In this document: positions 42,842 through 49,726 of the stretch, piece by piece | Position numbering within the stretch: the first letter of the stretch is position 1 | Layout: each line of letters begins with the position of its first letter | The notes under the pieces: generated by a model | What the model was told of the DNA's origin: nothing | The model's database searches: none | The model's input: the letters and a program-made list of their open reading frames with translations, nothing else | Position numbers and translations under genes: made by a program | NCBI RefSeq assembly: GCF_002157355.1 | Contig: NZ_LYMK01000016.1 | Coordinates: forward strand, 62,001 to 126,000 | Length of the DNA: 64,000 bases | Source of the DNA: Variovorax sp. JS1663 | GTDB lineage: Bacteria > Pseudomonadota > Gammaproteobacteria > Burkholderiales > Burkholderiaceae_C | Direction: 5' to 3'

Positions 42842-43432
42842 TCACGCCTTGCCTCCCACCAGCCGCTCCATCAGCGGCCGCTCGCGGTACTCGCCGAAGG
42901 CGCCGCCGAACATGTCGTTCGCTTCGTCGTGGACCACTCGGTCCAGCTTCTCGTTCGTCTGCAGCGCGTGCATGAAGGCCATGGTGTGGCACCACTTCAG
43001 CGGCCGGATCGCGATGTCGTCGTCCTTGGTGGCGGAGTTCTCGAGGTCCAGCACGCAGATGAGGTGCGAGGTCTTGCCGCCGTACTGCCGGACCAAGTCG
43101 GTGTCACGATCGGCGCGGTTCGTCTCCAGGGCGTCGAAGATTGCCGCGCGCGGCACCTGGGCGTCATCGAGAGCAGCGCAGAGCGGCATGAGGTAGTTGC
43201 CGATCTCGATCTCGGCGAACTTCAGGTCGACCAGACGCTCATCGTGCTCCGCGATGCATCGTTGCGCGGTGGCGTCGCCCGAATTGCTTTCGAGCACGCG
43301 TGCCCACGCCGCGCGCAGGCTGCGTCTCTCGTCGCGTGAGTGGATGAGCCATCGCGCGGTGAGGCGCAGGGCGACCAACTGCTTGATGAGATGTTCGCCG
43401 GTTTCGTGGCCGGTCAGCACGAGCGGATTCAC
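42842..43432 (-). CDS. Hypothetical prophage protein (196 aa)
   Basis: A 196-residue, mostly helical protein with no recognised motif (HLIKQLVALRLTARWLIHSR near the start, LICVLDLENSATKDDD in the second half). It ends 26 nt from the convergent Mnt-like gene. It overlaps its upstream neighbour by ATGA. Confidence 0.6.
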   Translation of the reverse strand: MNPLVLTGHETGEHLIKQLVALRLTARWLIHSRDERRSLRAAWARVLESNSGDATAQRCIAEHDERLVDLKFAEIEIGNYLMPLCAALDDAQVPRAAIFDALETNRADRDTDLVRQYGGKTSHLICVLDLENSATKDDDIAIRPLKWCHTMAFMHALQTNEKLDRVVHDEANDMFGGAFGEYRERPLMERLVGGKA

Positions 43433-43860
43433 GAACCGCTCCGGCTCGCTTCCAACTCGTCCGCGTGCCGGGCGTCGGCCGCTGCCTGGAATCTGATGCG
43501 GGCTTCCGTCGCGCGCAGCTCAAGGTCGGTCATGTGTTCCAGCAGGACGAACACCTCTTCGCCGTTGCGGATGACGGGGTAGCGCTGCTGCAGGCCGCTG
43601 CCATATTCGGCCGTCGCCGGCACCTTGGGTGTGAACAGGTCGTCGAGCGCGCTCACCGCGGCTCCCAGTTCGTCGATGGCCGCTTCGGCGAAGGCGTCGC
43701 TGTCTTCGGCCACCACGACTCGCCCGTCGCCGATCGCACCGGCGAGGATGTTCGCCGCGTGCAGGATGCGCAGACGGGTGTCGTCCGGGATGAGGCGAAG
43801 GTCGAGCGCAGTCGTCGGCCCGTTGCCGATCTGGGAAATGATGATGGGTGAAGTGTTCAA
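43429..43860 (-). CDS. Hypothetical prophage protein (143 aa)
   Basis: A 143-residue acidic protein. ALDDLFTPKVP lies mid-way, and a C-terminal helix (MTDLELRATEARIRFQAAAD) looks coiled-coil forming. No family recognised. It is linked to both neighbours by ATGA overlaps. Confidence 0.6.
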   Translation of the reverse strand: MNTSPIIISQIGNGPTTALDLRLIPDDTRLRILHAANILAGAIGDGRVVVAEDSDAFAEAAIDELGAAVSALDDLFTPKVPATAEYGSGLQQRYPVIRNGEEVFVLLEHMTDLELRATEARIRFQAAADARHADELEASRSGS

Positions 43861-43940
43861 AGGGATCTCCAGATGGCGCGCAGCGCGAGCGCGAGCAGGA
43901 ACAGGGGGAAGAGGGCCGCATCGACGGCAAGGCGCTTCAT
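43857..43940 (-). CDS. 27-residue single-pass membrane peptide
   Basis: A 27-codon frame: a basic start (MKRLAVD), about 17 hydrophobic residues (AALFPLFLLALALRAIW) and a short end. Both the start (ATGA with the 76-residue gene) and the stop (ATGA with the 143-residue gene) interlock exactly with real neighbours. This continuous chain is the main argument that it is translated. It may modulate membrane proteins or act against other phages; this is speculation. Confidence 0.5.
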   Translation of the reverse strand: MKRLAVDAALFPLFLLALALRAIWRSL

Positions 43941-44167
43941 TTCAGTTCCCGGGGCCACGTCAGCAGCTCGGAGATCGTGCCGTCCGAGCGCACGTGGTAG
44001 ACGGCCAGGATGCCGTTGATGTTGCGGAGCACGACGTACTCGCGCCCCTTTACCGTCTCGAGGCCGCTGGTGTCGCTGGGCTGCTGCGGCACCTCGGCGG
44101 TGGACAGGTAGTCGGCGGTGGCCCAGCGCAGCAGGCGCTCTTCCTTCCCGGCAGTGATCGCGCTCAT
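43937..44167 (-). CDS. Hypothetical prophage protein (76 aa)
   Basis: A 76-residue protein. The second half is beta-rich (REYVVLRNINGILAVYHVR, then DGTISELLTWP), suggesting a small barrel or an SH3-like fold. Family unknown. ATGA overlaps on both sides. Confidence 0.6.
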   Translation of the reverse strand: MSAITAGKEERLLRWATADYLSTAEVPQQPSDTSGLETVKGREYVVLRNINGILAVYHVRSDGTISELLTWPRELK

Positions 44168-44349
44168 GCGAAGTGCCTTTCGTAGAGCTCTTCGAGCGTG
44201 TCGATCTGCGCCTCGGTGAGGCTGGTGGTGTTGTCGCCATTACTGGTCTGGCGCACCACGTTCTTGATGAAGCGGTTCTGCCAGGGCGTTACGTCCTTGG
44301 TGTCGGCCAGCCCGGCCACCTTCTTGACCATGGTGTTGAGTGCCGTCAT
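44164..44349 (-). CDS. Hypothetical prophage protein (61 aa)
   Basis: A 61-residue basic then acidic protein ending in TEAQIDTLEELYERHFA, an amphipathic helix. ATG at 44349 is chosen over 44358 because it forms an ATGA overlap with the upstream lipoprotein gene. Family unknown. Confidence 0.6.
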   Translation of the reverse strand: MTALNTMVKKVAGLADTKDVTPWQNRFIKNVVRQTSNGDNTTSLTEAQIDTLEELYERHFA

Positions 44350-45119
44350 GCGTTGCACTCCGGCGCGGCCTTGTCCAGTGCGCGCACCAACTGCTCGACC
44401 AGCCGCGTCGAGTAGGCTTGGCCCGGGTGCACGTCGTCGGCCATGTCGGCCGGGTCGAATGCGGCCGCGCCCCAGTCGGCGAAGATGGCGCCTTCCTCGG
44501 CGGCCACTTGCCGGGCCAGGTCGTCGTAGGCATCACGCCACGGCGGAGCGCCGCGGACACGCGACAAGCCGGTTACGACCGGTGTGCGCCCGAGGCCCTT
44601 CGCGCGCTGCACCATGGCGCGCAGCGGTTCCTTGTAGTCGAACCCGTTGCCGCCGTCGTTGATGCCGAACTCGATCACGATGAACCTCGCGTCGAGCAGC
44701 TCGGTCAGAAAGCCGGGCATGCGCAAGTTCACGTAGGCGCCGGGCTGGCTGCGATCGGTGACGGTGTACATCGGCCGCATGCGCTTGATGGCCGCGGCCG
44801 GCGGCTCAGTCAGTCGGCCGGCGCCGAACGTGGAGCCGTGCAGGATGCTGTCGCCTTCGAGCCAGACCGAGCACACGGGCGGCGGCTTGATCGGCTGCTC
44901 GGGCTGCGGGTTCTGGTGGGTCGGGGCGGGCAGTGTCGCGATGGGGCCCCCACCGCCGCCGCCACCGCCACCGCCGCCGCAGCCAGAGAGGACTGCGATT
45001 GCGAAGGCCGAGGCGACGACACGGGCGGGCGTGGCGTCCTCGCGCTCGTCGCGGCCATGCATGTCGCCGAACAACCAGCCGAATAGGCGTGATGCGAGGA
45101 TGAGATCGAGCCAGGCCAT
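44346..45119 (-). CDS. Prophage SGNH/GDSL-hydrolase lipoprotein
   Basis: A 257-residue protein with an N-terminal hydrophobic stretch and lipobox AVLSGC, then a run of glycines and a Pro-rich linker. The hydrolase domain carries block I EGDSILHG (Ser nucleophile), block III FGINDGG (Asn) and block V DDVHPG (Asp and His), so all catalytic residues are kept. It probably deacylates a surface lipid, peptidoglycan or polysaccharide from the membrane. Start at 45119; a start at 45062 would give a shorter, cleaner signal. An early, prophage-borne lipoprotein hydrolase is a typical cargo gene. Confidence 0.8.
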   Translation of the reverse strand: MAWLDLILASRLFGWLFGDMHGRDEREDATPARVVASAFAIAVLSGCGGGGGGGGGGGPIATLPAPTHQNPQPEQPIKPPPVCSVWLEGDSILHGSTFGAGRLTEPPAAAIKRMRPMYTVTDRSQPGAYVNLRMPGFLTELLDARFIVIEFGINDGGNGFDYKEPLRAMVQRAKGLGRTPVVTGLSRVRGAPPWRDAYDDLARQVAAEEGAIFADWGAAAFDPADMADDVHPGQAYSTRLVEQLVRALDKAAPECNA

Positions 45120-45121
45120 GG

Positions 45122-45283
45122 TCAGTACCCCAGCCAGGTCAGAACCTCGGAACCGCGATAGCTGGCCCGGTCGCCCACCTCGGTCAGGAAGGCTTCAAAG
45201 CCGCCGTCGCAGTCGTGTCGGGCGATCTCGCGGCGGGCCTGCTCGCGGCTCACCGTCGCTTCATAAGCTTCGTCGAAATCCAT
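45122..45283 (-). CDS. Small hypothetical early protein (53 aa)
   Basis: A 53-residue acidic protein (MDFDEAYEATVSREQ at the start, SEVLTWLGY at the end). ATG at 45283 follows GGAGCGAGAA. A longer version from TTG at 45328 is rejected because that codon lies next to the -10 box of the leftward promoter. It is the first gene of the leftward operon. Confidence 0.65.
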   Translation of the reverse strand: MDFDEAYEATVSREQARREIARHDCDGGFEAFLTEVGDRASYRGSEVLTWLGY

Positions 45284-45319
45284 TTCTCGCTCCACAGCGC
45301 CCGGGATGGGCGTGGAGCG

Positions 45320-45348
45320 ATTATTCAAATACGACAGTCAGTCGTCAA
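45320..45348 (-). promoter_or_regulatory. Leftward early promoter (pL-like) with overlapping operator
   Basis: On the minus strand TTGACG (45348-45343), a 17-bp spacer and AATAAT (45325-45320) form a near-consensus sigma70 promoter. The spacer and -35 box are covered by ACGACAGTCAGTCGT (45331-45345), arms ACGAC/GTCGT around 5 bp, a probable repressor site. It would drive the whole operon down to integrase. Confidence 0.7.
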
Positions 45349-45366
45349 GCGCAAATGAATATTTCT

Positions 45367-46014
45367 CTACTCGATCTTGCGCCAGCGGGATGGAGAAACG
45401 ACAGCGACGATGTGTTCGGTCTTGGTCACCGAGGCCCTGGGTAGTGTCTGCCGAGCACCCCAGGCCGCAGAGTCGACGTAGTAGTTGTCGTCGGTCTCGC
45501 GAAGCAACTCGCGCAGTAACACGTCGCCATTGCTGAGATGAAACAGGCCTAGATCGCCAGGTGCTACAGGGCTGGTGGCCTCGACAACTACAAACTGCCC
45601 ATCCTTCAGCGCGGGCGCGTTCCTGTCGCCGACAACCTTGATGGCATACCCATCGTGCACGCCCGAGCCGAGCACGACGCCACCTGCTGCCGCGTCATGC
45701 TCATCGATCTGGACGTTCCCCTCTAAGAACAATGAGGAGCCGCGGACTGCCAAGCCGACAACATTGCCACCCCCTGTGAACTCCATGTCTGGCGAAGCGG
45801 GCTGCCCCCAGGGCTCACCTTCGCCTGTCGCCAGCCAGTAGGGATCGCAGCCGAGGGCGCGTGCCATCTGCACGACCTTGGTCGATCCCGACACCGTGCC
45901 GTTCTCCAGCTTGGAGATGTCTCCCTGCCCAACGGCTGCCCGCTGCGATAGCTCCGCCTGCGTCATGCCCTTGCGTAGTCGGGCGGCCTTGATTCGAGAG
46001 CCAAGCGTGTCCAT
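45367..46014 (-). CDS. CI-like repressor with degenerate S24 peptidase domain
   Basis: A 215-residue repressor. The XRE helix-turn-helix is MTQAELSQRAAVGQGDISKLE (about residues 15-36). The C-terminal half has the LexA/S24 fold, but where GDSM is expected it reads GDRNAPALKDG (near 131), and the catalytic Lys position is Arg (LLRELLRE near 167). Self-cleavage therefore looks lost. ATG at 46014 is preferred, as starts at 46044 or 46053 would fall inside the operator region. Confidence 0.85.
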   Translation of the reverse strand: MDTLGSRIKAARLRKGMTQAELSQRAAVGQGDISKLENGTVSGSTKVVQMARALGCDPYWLATGEGEPWGQPASPDMEFTGGGNVVGLAVRGSSLFLEGNVQIDEHDAAAGGVVLGSGVHDGYAIKVVGDRNAPALKDGQFVVVEATSPVAPGDLGLFHLSNGDVLLRELLRETDDNYYVDSAAWGARQTLPRASVTKTEHIVAVVSPSRWRKIE

Positions 46015-46032
46015 GGCTTCATTTAATCGCAC

Positions 46033-46061
46033 TTGCATATTCATGAACGACACATCAAAAT
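46033..46061 (+). promoter_or_regulatory. Rightward early promoter (pR-like) in the cI-cro region
   Basis: TTGCAT (46033-46038), a 17-bp spacer and CAAAAT (46056-46061). A 9-bp inverted repeat, CATATTCAT at 46036 and ATGAATATG at 46065, brackets the promoter and is a likely operator pair. Confidence 0.55.
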
Positions 46062-46088
46062 CCTATGAATATGGAAAATGGAATATCC

Positions 46089-46310
46089 ATGGAAGCACCC
46101 GACTACCTGCGAGCCCTGCTTGCGTCCGGTATGACGCAAGTGGCCATCTCGGAGCAGACGAGCATCCCGCAGCCGACCTTGTCGCGAATCGCGCGGGGGA
46201 AGGCTAAGGACGTGCCTTCGAAGCGTGCGCGCAAGCTTCAGGCGCTCTGGGAACTGAGGCTTGGGGGGCGCGAGCGCGCAGCAACCTTGCCCGAGCCGAA
46301 GGCGGCTTGA
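46089..46310 (+). CDS. Cro-like helix-turn-helix protein
   Basis: A 73-residue protein with a helix-turn-helix, MTQVAISEQTSIPQPTLSRI, and a short basic tail. It faces the CI-like gene, the standard place for Cro. The start at 46089 fits the promoter at 46033-46061 with a leader of about 20 nt; an ATG at 46065 would lie almost at the transcription start. Confidence 0.75.
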   Translation: MEAPDYLRALLASGMTQVAISEQTSIPQPTLSRIARGKAKDVPSKRARKLQALWELRLGGRERAATLPEPKAA

Positions 46311-46657
46311 GCCATGGCCCGTCACCTTCCGAGGCGTCGACCAGTCACCGGGCGCAGGCGCCGAACTGGCTCGAGCGACTCGATCCTGCTTTCGGAAAAG
46401 CGGACCTCGAGCACGCCCTCGTTCCATCGCATGCTCAATCGCGAGATGTGCACGGCCGTCCGAGCCATGCCGGGCTGGCCTGGGGCCGCGTTGGTCGACA
46501 TGAGAGTTCGCGTTGAGTTGTGGATCAGCGCGGGATCGGCGGAAAGGGCAGGGCGGTAGGTCATGGCACCGAAGTCTCCGATCCGTGGCGCCGAAGGCCT
46601 AGCAAGGCCGTCGCAATCCGCCGCAAGCGGGCGCATGGCGGCGGAAGGGCATGCAAC
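46311..46657. other. Gap between cro-like and cII-like genes without a convincing gene
   Basis: About 350 bp. Several short frames cross it on both strands, none with a good ribosome site and plausible composition. In a lambdoid layout this stretch could hold a nut-type antitermination site or an anti-cII leader, but I see no clear boxA or boxB. Confidence 0.4.
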
Positions 46658-46954
46658 GTGAGCGAAGCCCTCGACGCCCGCGCCCACAAGATCCAGACCT
46701 CGATCCTGCAGGCGGTTCAGCGCAATTCGACCCAGGCCGCCATTGCCGCGAGCATGGGGATCAGCGAATCGACGCTGTCGCGCTTCCTCAACGACCACGC
46801 AGAGCGCTTTGCCGCGGTGCTCGCGCACGCGGGCCTGCGTGTGGTCGGGGAGAACATGCGCTGCCTGCCGACCGACTACGTCGACGCGCTGCTGCTGATG
46901 GCGAAACAGCATCTGAGCACCGTCCAGACGGTGCGCCACCTGGAGTGGGACTGA
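46658..46954 (+). CDS. CII-like transcriptional regulator
   Basis: A 98-residue protein with the CII layout: ARAHKIQTSILQAVQRN, the helix-turn-helix QAAIAASMGISESTLSRFLND, then RFAAVLAHAGLRVV, which matches the conserved CII segment. It would activate the repressor-establishment promoter. The GTG start has GGAAGG 9 nt upstream; the in-frame ATG at 46520 gives an unlikely Arg-rich extension. Confidence 0.75.
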   Translation: MSEALDARAHKIQTSILQAVQRNSTQAAIAASMGISESTLSRFLNDHAERFAAVLAHAGLRVVGENMRCLPTDYVDALLLMAKQHLSTVQTVRHLEWD

Positions 46955-47226
46955 TGCGTGGCGGCGAAGTCGCATGTCCGCATGCCACTCGGCGTCCGCG
47001 CCGCATCCAGCGCGCCGGGCCTGCTGGGCCCAAAGACTGGCCAGCATGGCGCGATCGCCTGCGGGCCATTCCATCTTGCGACGCTTGGCGCACGCACCCC
47101 GACGATGGGCCGCGGCTCTACGTGGTGTGCCTGTACGGCGTCGAGTGGACTGTCTCCACGATGGCCGAGGTGAAAAGCGCCGTCCTGCGTGCGGAGCAGA
47201 TCGAGCGCGACCGCATGGAGTGGTGA
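46954..47226 (+). CDS. Hypothetical prophage early protein (90 aa)
   Basis: A 90-residue protein, Arg-rich at first, then PRLYVVCLYGVEWTVSTMAE and a helix AVLRAEQIERDRMEW. Unknown family. It shares one base with the CII-like stop (TGATG) and one with the next start. Confidence 0.6.
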   Translation: MRGGEVACPHATRRPRRIQRAGPAGPKDWPAWRDRLRAIPSCDAWRTHPDDGPRLYVVCLYGVEWTVSTMAEVKSAVLRAEQIERDRMEW

Positions 47227-47870
47227 TGTCGGTCAGGTACAAGAAGACCAGCCGGGACGGCAGCAGCTTTCTCTTGCTTCCCCATGTCGTGCTGGAGTCA
47301 CCCGCCTATCGCCGGGTGAGCGTGTACGCCCGCGCTCTGCTGATGGACATCGCCATGCAGCTCAAGGGCTCGAACAACGGGTGGCTGCTGTGCTCAACCA
47401 CGCACATGAAGCCCTTGGGTTGGACCTCGCAGAGCACGCTCCATAAGTCGAAGACCGAGCTGCTGGACGTTGGCCTGATCTTCGAGACCGTGAAGGGCCA
47501 GCGGCCGAACAAGCCATCGCGCTACGCGGTGACCTGGCTGGCCCTCGATCGTTTGCCAGGCTTCGATCAGGGCGCCCTGGAGTCCTTCGTGCGCAGTGCC
47601 TACCGCAAGGGCGATGCCGCGCCGCCGATGCCGGATCCAAAGCCGACGCGCGAGCAGCTTTTCGAGAAATGGCGGCCCGAAAACAAAAACGCATCCCTTA
47701 GTCCGCCGCACGGACTAGAGAACCCCTCTATAGGTCCGCCCCACGGACTAGAAGGGGCTCGCTCTAGTCCGCCACACGGACCTATGCGGGCCCAAAACAC
47801 CCCCCTCTCTAGTCCGCCCCACGGACAGTATCTAGATAAACCATCTGTCCTGCCTGTTCCAACCACCTGA
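47226..47870 (+). CDS. Phage replication initiator (O-like) with internal origin
   Basis: A 214-residue protein. The first 110 residues form a winged-helix unit (SPAYRRVSVYARALLMDIAM, then HMKPLGWTSQSTLHKSKTEL as the recognition part), as in lambda O-type initiators. The C-terminal third contains four PPHG repeats, a direct consequence of four DNA iterons in the gene. No helicase or primase domain is present, so host DnaB must be recruited. Confidence 0.78.
   Translation: MSVRYKKTSRDGSSFLLLPHVVLESPAYRRVSVYARALLMDIAMQLKGSNNGWLLCSTTHMKPLGWTSQSTLHKSKTELLDVGLIFETVKGQRPNKPSRYAVTWLALDRLPGFDQGALESFVRSAYRKGDAAPPMPDPKPTREQLFEKWRPENKNASLSPPHGLENPSIGPPHGLEGARSSPPHGPMRAQNTPLSSPPHGQYLDKPSVLPVPTT
47699..47830. 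repeat. Four iterons, probable phage replication origin
   Basis: Copies of TAGTCCGCCNCACGGACTA begin at 47699, 47731, 47765 and 47810, some with an extra base. Each copy is itself an inverted repeat (TAGTCCG/CGGACTA). An AT-rich stretch (TATCTAGATAAACCATC) follows at 47829. Lambda carries its origin in the same relative place, inside gene O. Confidence 0.75.
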
Positions 47871-47883
47871 AGGAAACGAAATC

Positions 47884-48396
47884 ATGACTGCTACCAAGCC
47901 GCCCGCCGGCGTCGAAAACATTCCCGACCTCACGATCGTCGACAACGGCGACGGGACCTGGAACCTTGAACAACTGGGTGGCCAGGACATCGACTACTTC
48001 CGGGTTGCCGTGCACCCGATGCACGTCCGCCACTTGGCCGAGAAGCTGGGCATCCTGACCGGTGGCGCGGTGCCGGCCGAGCTCGCGGCGGCCCGCGCGG
48101 AGATCTCGCGCCTACAGCGTGCCCTGGTCAATATCCGGGGCAGGGTGGTGTCTCTGCACGAGGATCTCTTGTTGACGGCCGGCATGGGGCACGAGGAACT
48201 CGATCGTGAGCTTGATGCGACGAGTTGCATCTGGGACATGTTGAACTTCGTCTGCGCCGACTTCGAGCAGCAGCCCGCCGCCGCAGCAGCGCCGGCTGTC
48301 CCCGCCGCGTCCCCAGGGACACCAGAGGCCTGTCCCCAGGGACAGAAGCGGGACACCTCCAGCGCCGGCCCGCTCTTCGAGCAGGTAGCAGCGTGA
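47884..48396 (+). CDS. Hypothetical prophage protein (170 aa)
   Basis: A 170-residue acidic protein: a beta-like head (PDLTIVDNGDGTWNLEQLGG), the motif VAVHPMHVRHLAEKLGI, a coiled-coil helix and an Ala/Pro tail ending GPLFEQVAA. Closely related in layout to the product of 49026-49529. GAAGGAAACG precedes the ATG. Function unknown. Confidence 0.65.
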   Translation: MTATKPPAGVENIPDLTIVDNGDGTWNLEQLGGQDIDYFRVAVHPMHVRHLAEKLGILTGGAVPAELAAARAEISRLQRALVNIRGRVVSLHEDLLLTAGMGHEELDRELDATSCIWDMLNFVCADFEQQPAAAAAPAVPAASPGTPEACPQGQKRDTSSAGPLFEQVAA

Positions 48397-48408
48397 GGGG
48401 CGGAGATC

Positions 48409-49029
48409 ATGGATTCCGCCCTGCGCCTGAACATCGCGTCGGACATCAACCGGCACCACGAACTCGCCTGCCTGCGTGCAGACGAGGCGATCAACCATGC
48501 CGCCGAGGCCGGCAAGCTTCTGCTGGAGGTCAAGGCTGCGCTGAAGCATGGCGAGTGGCTGCCGTGGCTGGAGGAAAACATCTTCGTCAGCGCCCGCCAA
48601 GTGCAGCGTTACATGCAGGTGGCCCAGGGCCGACCGCTGCCCTTGAGGGCGTTGGTGACGAAACCGAAGCCCCAGGCAAATGCGAAGCCGGTGTCGCATT
48701 TGGTGGTGGACGCGCCGCGTTTATTTCCTGGCGGACCGCCCGTGGCGGAGTTCGTGCCCGAGGCTGGCCAGTGCTATGCGGTGATCCTGCCGGACACGAC
48801 GGTGTTCGCAGTCGAGCCCTCGCTGAAACATCCCGGCTACTTCTTCGTGTCGAAGATGGACGCGACCACCGACGTGGTCGACTACACGCGCCGGCCGGTG
48901 GCCGCTGCGTGGGTGGAGGTGAACCTGCAGTACTTCGGCCTGGAGAACCCCGCATCGGCTGCGTGGCGCACGAAGCCCTCCGCCGGCGTGGTGGAGGCCT
49001 TGGGCACGTTCCCGGAGTGCGCAGCATGA
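48409..49029 (+). CDS. DUF3102-like phage protein
   Basis: A 206-residue protein. The N-terminal 65 residues (HAAEAGKLLLEVKAAL, HGEWLPWLEENIFVSARQVQRYM) match the DUF3102/ParB-adjacent helical unit found in phage early proteins. The C-terminal part (GQCYAVILPDTTVFAVEPS and further strands) is beta-rich and not recognised. It may bind DNA. The next gene starts in an ATGA overlap. Confidence 0.7.
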   Translation: MDSALRLNIASDINRHHELACLRADEAINHAAEAGKLLLEVKAALKHGEWLPWLEENIFVSARQVQRYMQVAQGRPLPLRALVTKPKPQANAKPVSHLVVDAPRLFPGGPPVAEFVPEAGQCYAVILPDTTVFAVEPSLKHPGYFFVSKMDATTDVVDYTRRPVAAAWVEVNLQYFGLENPASAAWRTKPSAGVVEALGTFPECAA

Positions 49030-49529
49030 CCACGCCGCACGACGAAGGCGCGCTGATCGCCGACCTGCCGGACCTGCGCATCGAGGTCAGCCACAGCGAG
49101 GACATGGTGATCCTGCAGCAGGGCGGCCACACCGACGAAGCCGACCGCATCGCGGTGCACCGCTGGCATGTTCCGCTGATCGCGGAGGCGCTGGGCATCC
49201 GCCAGGAACTGAACGCGACGGCGCAGGACCAGCTGGCGGCCGAGCGCGAGCGGACCAAGCGCGCGGAGGCCATGGTCGCCACATTGAAGCGCCGCATGCT
49301 GTTCCTGAAGGAACGCATCGAGCATCTGGACGAAGGCCTGTGGGGCCACCCGGATCCGGAGCGCGCGGACGTGGTGACCGATCGGATGTTCAGCGACGCG
49401 ACCTCCGATTTCGCCCGCGAGTTCTGCCTCGAATTCGATGACGGGAAGCAGGCCGTGACGGAGTGGCAACGGCCGTCTGCGGCGCCCGTCGGCGCGGGCC
49501 CGCTCTTTCCCGAGGAGCCGGGCCAATGA
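49026..49529 (+). CDS. Hypothetical prophage protein (167 aa), paralogue of the 47884 gene
   Basis: A 167-residue protein. LPDLRIEVSHSEDMVILQQGG, then AVHRWHVPLIAEALGI and a long coiled coil, then an acidic segment and GPLFPEEPGQ at the end. The order and several residues correspond to the product of 47884-48396, pointing to duplication. Function unknown. ATGA overlap with the preceding gene. Confidence 0.65.
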   Translation: MTTPHDEGALIADLPDLRIEVSHSEDMVILQQGGHTDEADRIAVHRWHVPLIAEALGIRQELNATAQDQLAAERERTKRAEAMVATLKRRMLFLKERIEHLDEGLWGHPDPERADVVTDRMFSDATSDFAREFCLEFDDGKQAVTEWQRPSAAPVGAGPLFPEEPGQ

Positions 49530-49726
49530 AATCAACGGCTTGCCACCGGAAACAACGGTTGCGCAGCGGATGCGCAGCTGCTGGCCAGAGGTGGCAAACG
49601 GATGCCCACCCGATGGCACCCCGATGGCAAATGCCATCGCCCCCCGATGGCAACCCGATGGCTGCGCGCATGGCAGCGGGCCCTGATCACAACACCCTCG
49701 ACCACGAAAGGACCAACCATGGATGA
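49526..49726 (+). CDS. Doubtful 66-residue frame across repeated DNA
   Basis: It starts in an ATGA overlap with the previous stop and ends just inside the next gene, which fits the local style. But the product is built largely from the CCGATGGC repeats (PPDGNPMAARMAAG) and resembles no protein. It may be only a spacer that hosts the repeats. Confidence 0.3.
   Translation: MKSTACHRKQRLRSGCAAAGQRWQTDAHPMAPRWQMPSPPDGNPMAARMAAGPDHNTLDHERTNHG
49610..49662. repeat. Cluster of five CGATGGC repeats
   Basis: CCGATGGC starts at 49610, 49621, 49644 and 49655 in direct orientation, and TGCCATCG at 49632 is inverted. The central pair forms the palindrome GATGGCAAATGCCATC. The spacing of 11 bp between direct copies is one helical turn, suggesting cooperative protein binding. 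Confidence 0.65.

Noticed and set aside
45122-45328. Longer form of the 53-residue early protein starting at TTG 45328
   Set aside because: That start falls between the -10 and -35 boxes of the leftward promoter, so it would not be transcribed.
46322-46501. Leftward frame between the cro-like and cII-like genes (59 codons from ATG 46501)
   Set aside because: The composition is not absurd, but it lacks a ribosome site and runs against the early rightward transcript.
47699-47830. CRISPR-like array reading of the four spaced repeats
   Set aside because: The repeats are 19-20 bp palindromes with 12-25 bp intervals inside an open reading frame. They fit origin iterons; there are no cas genes.
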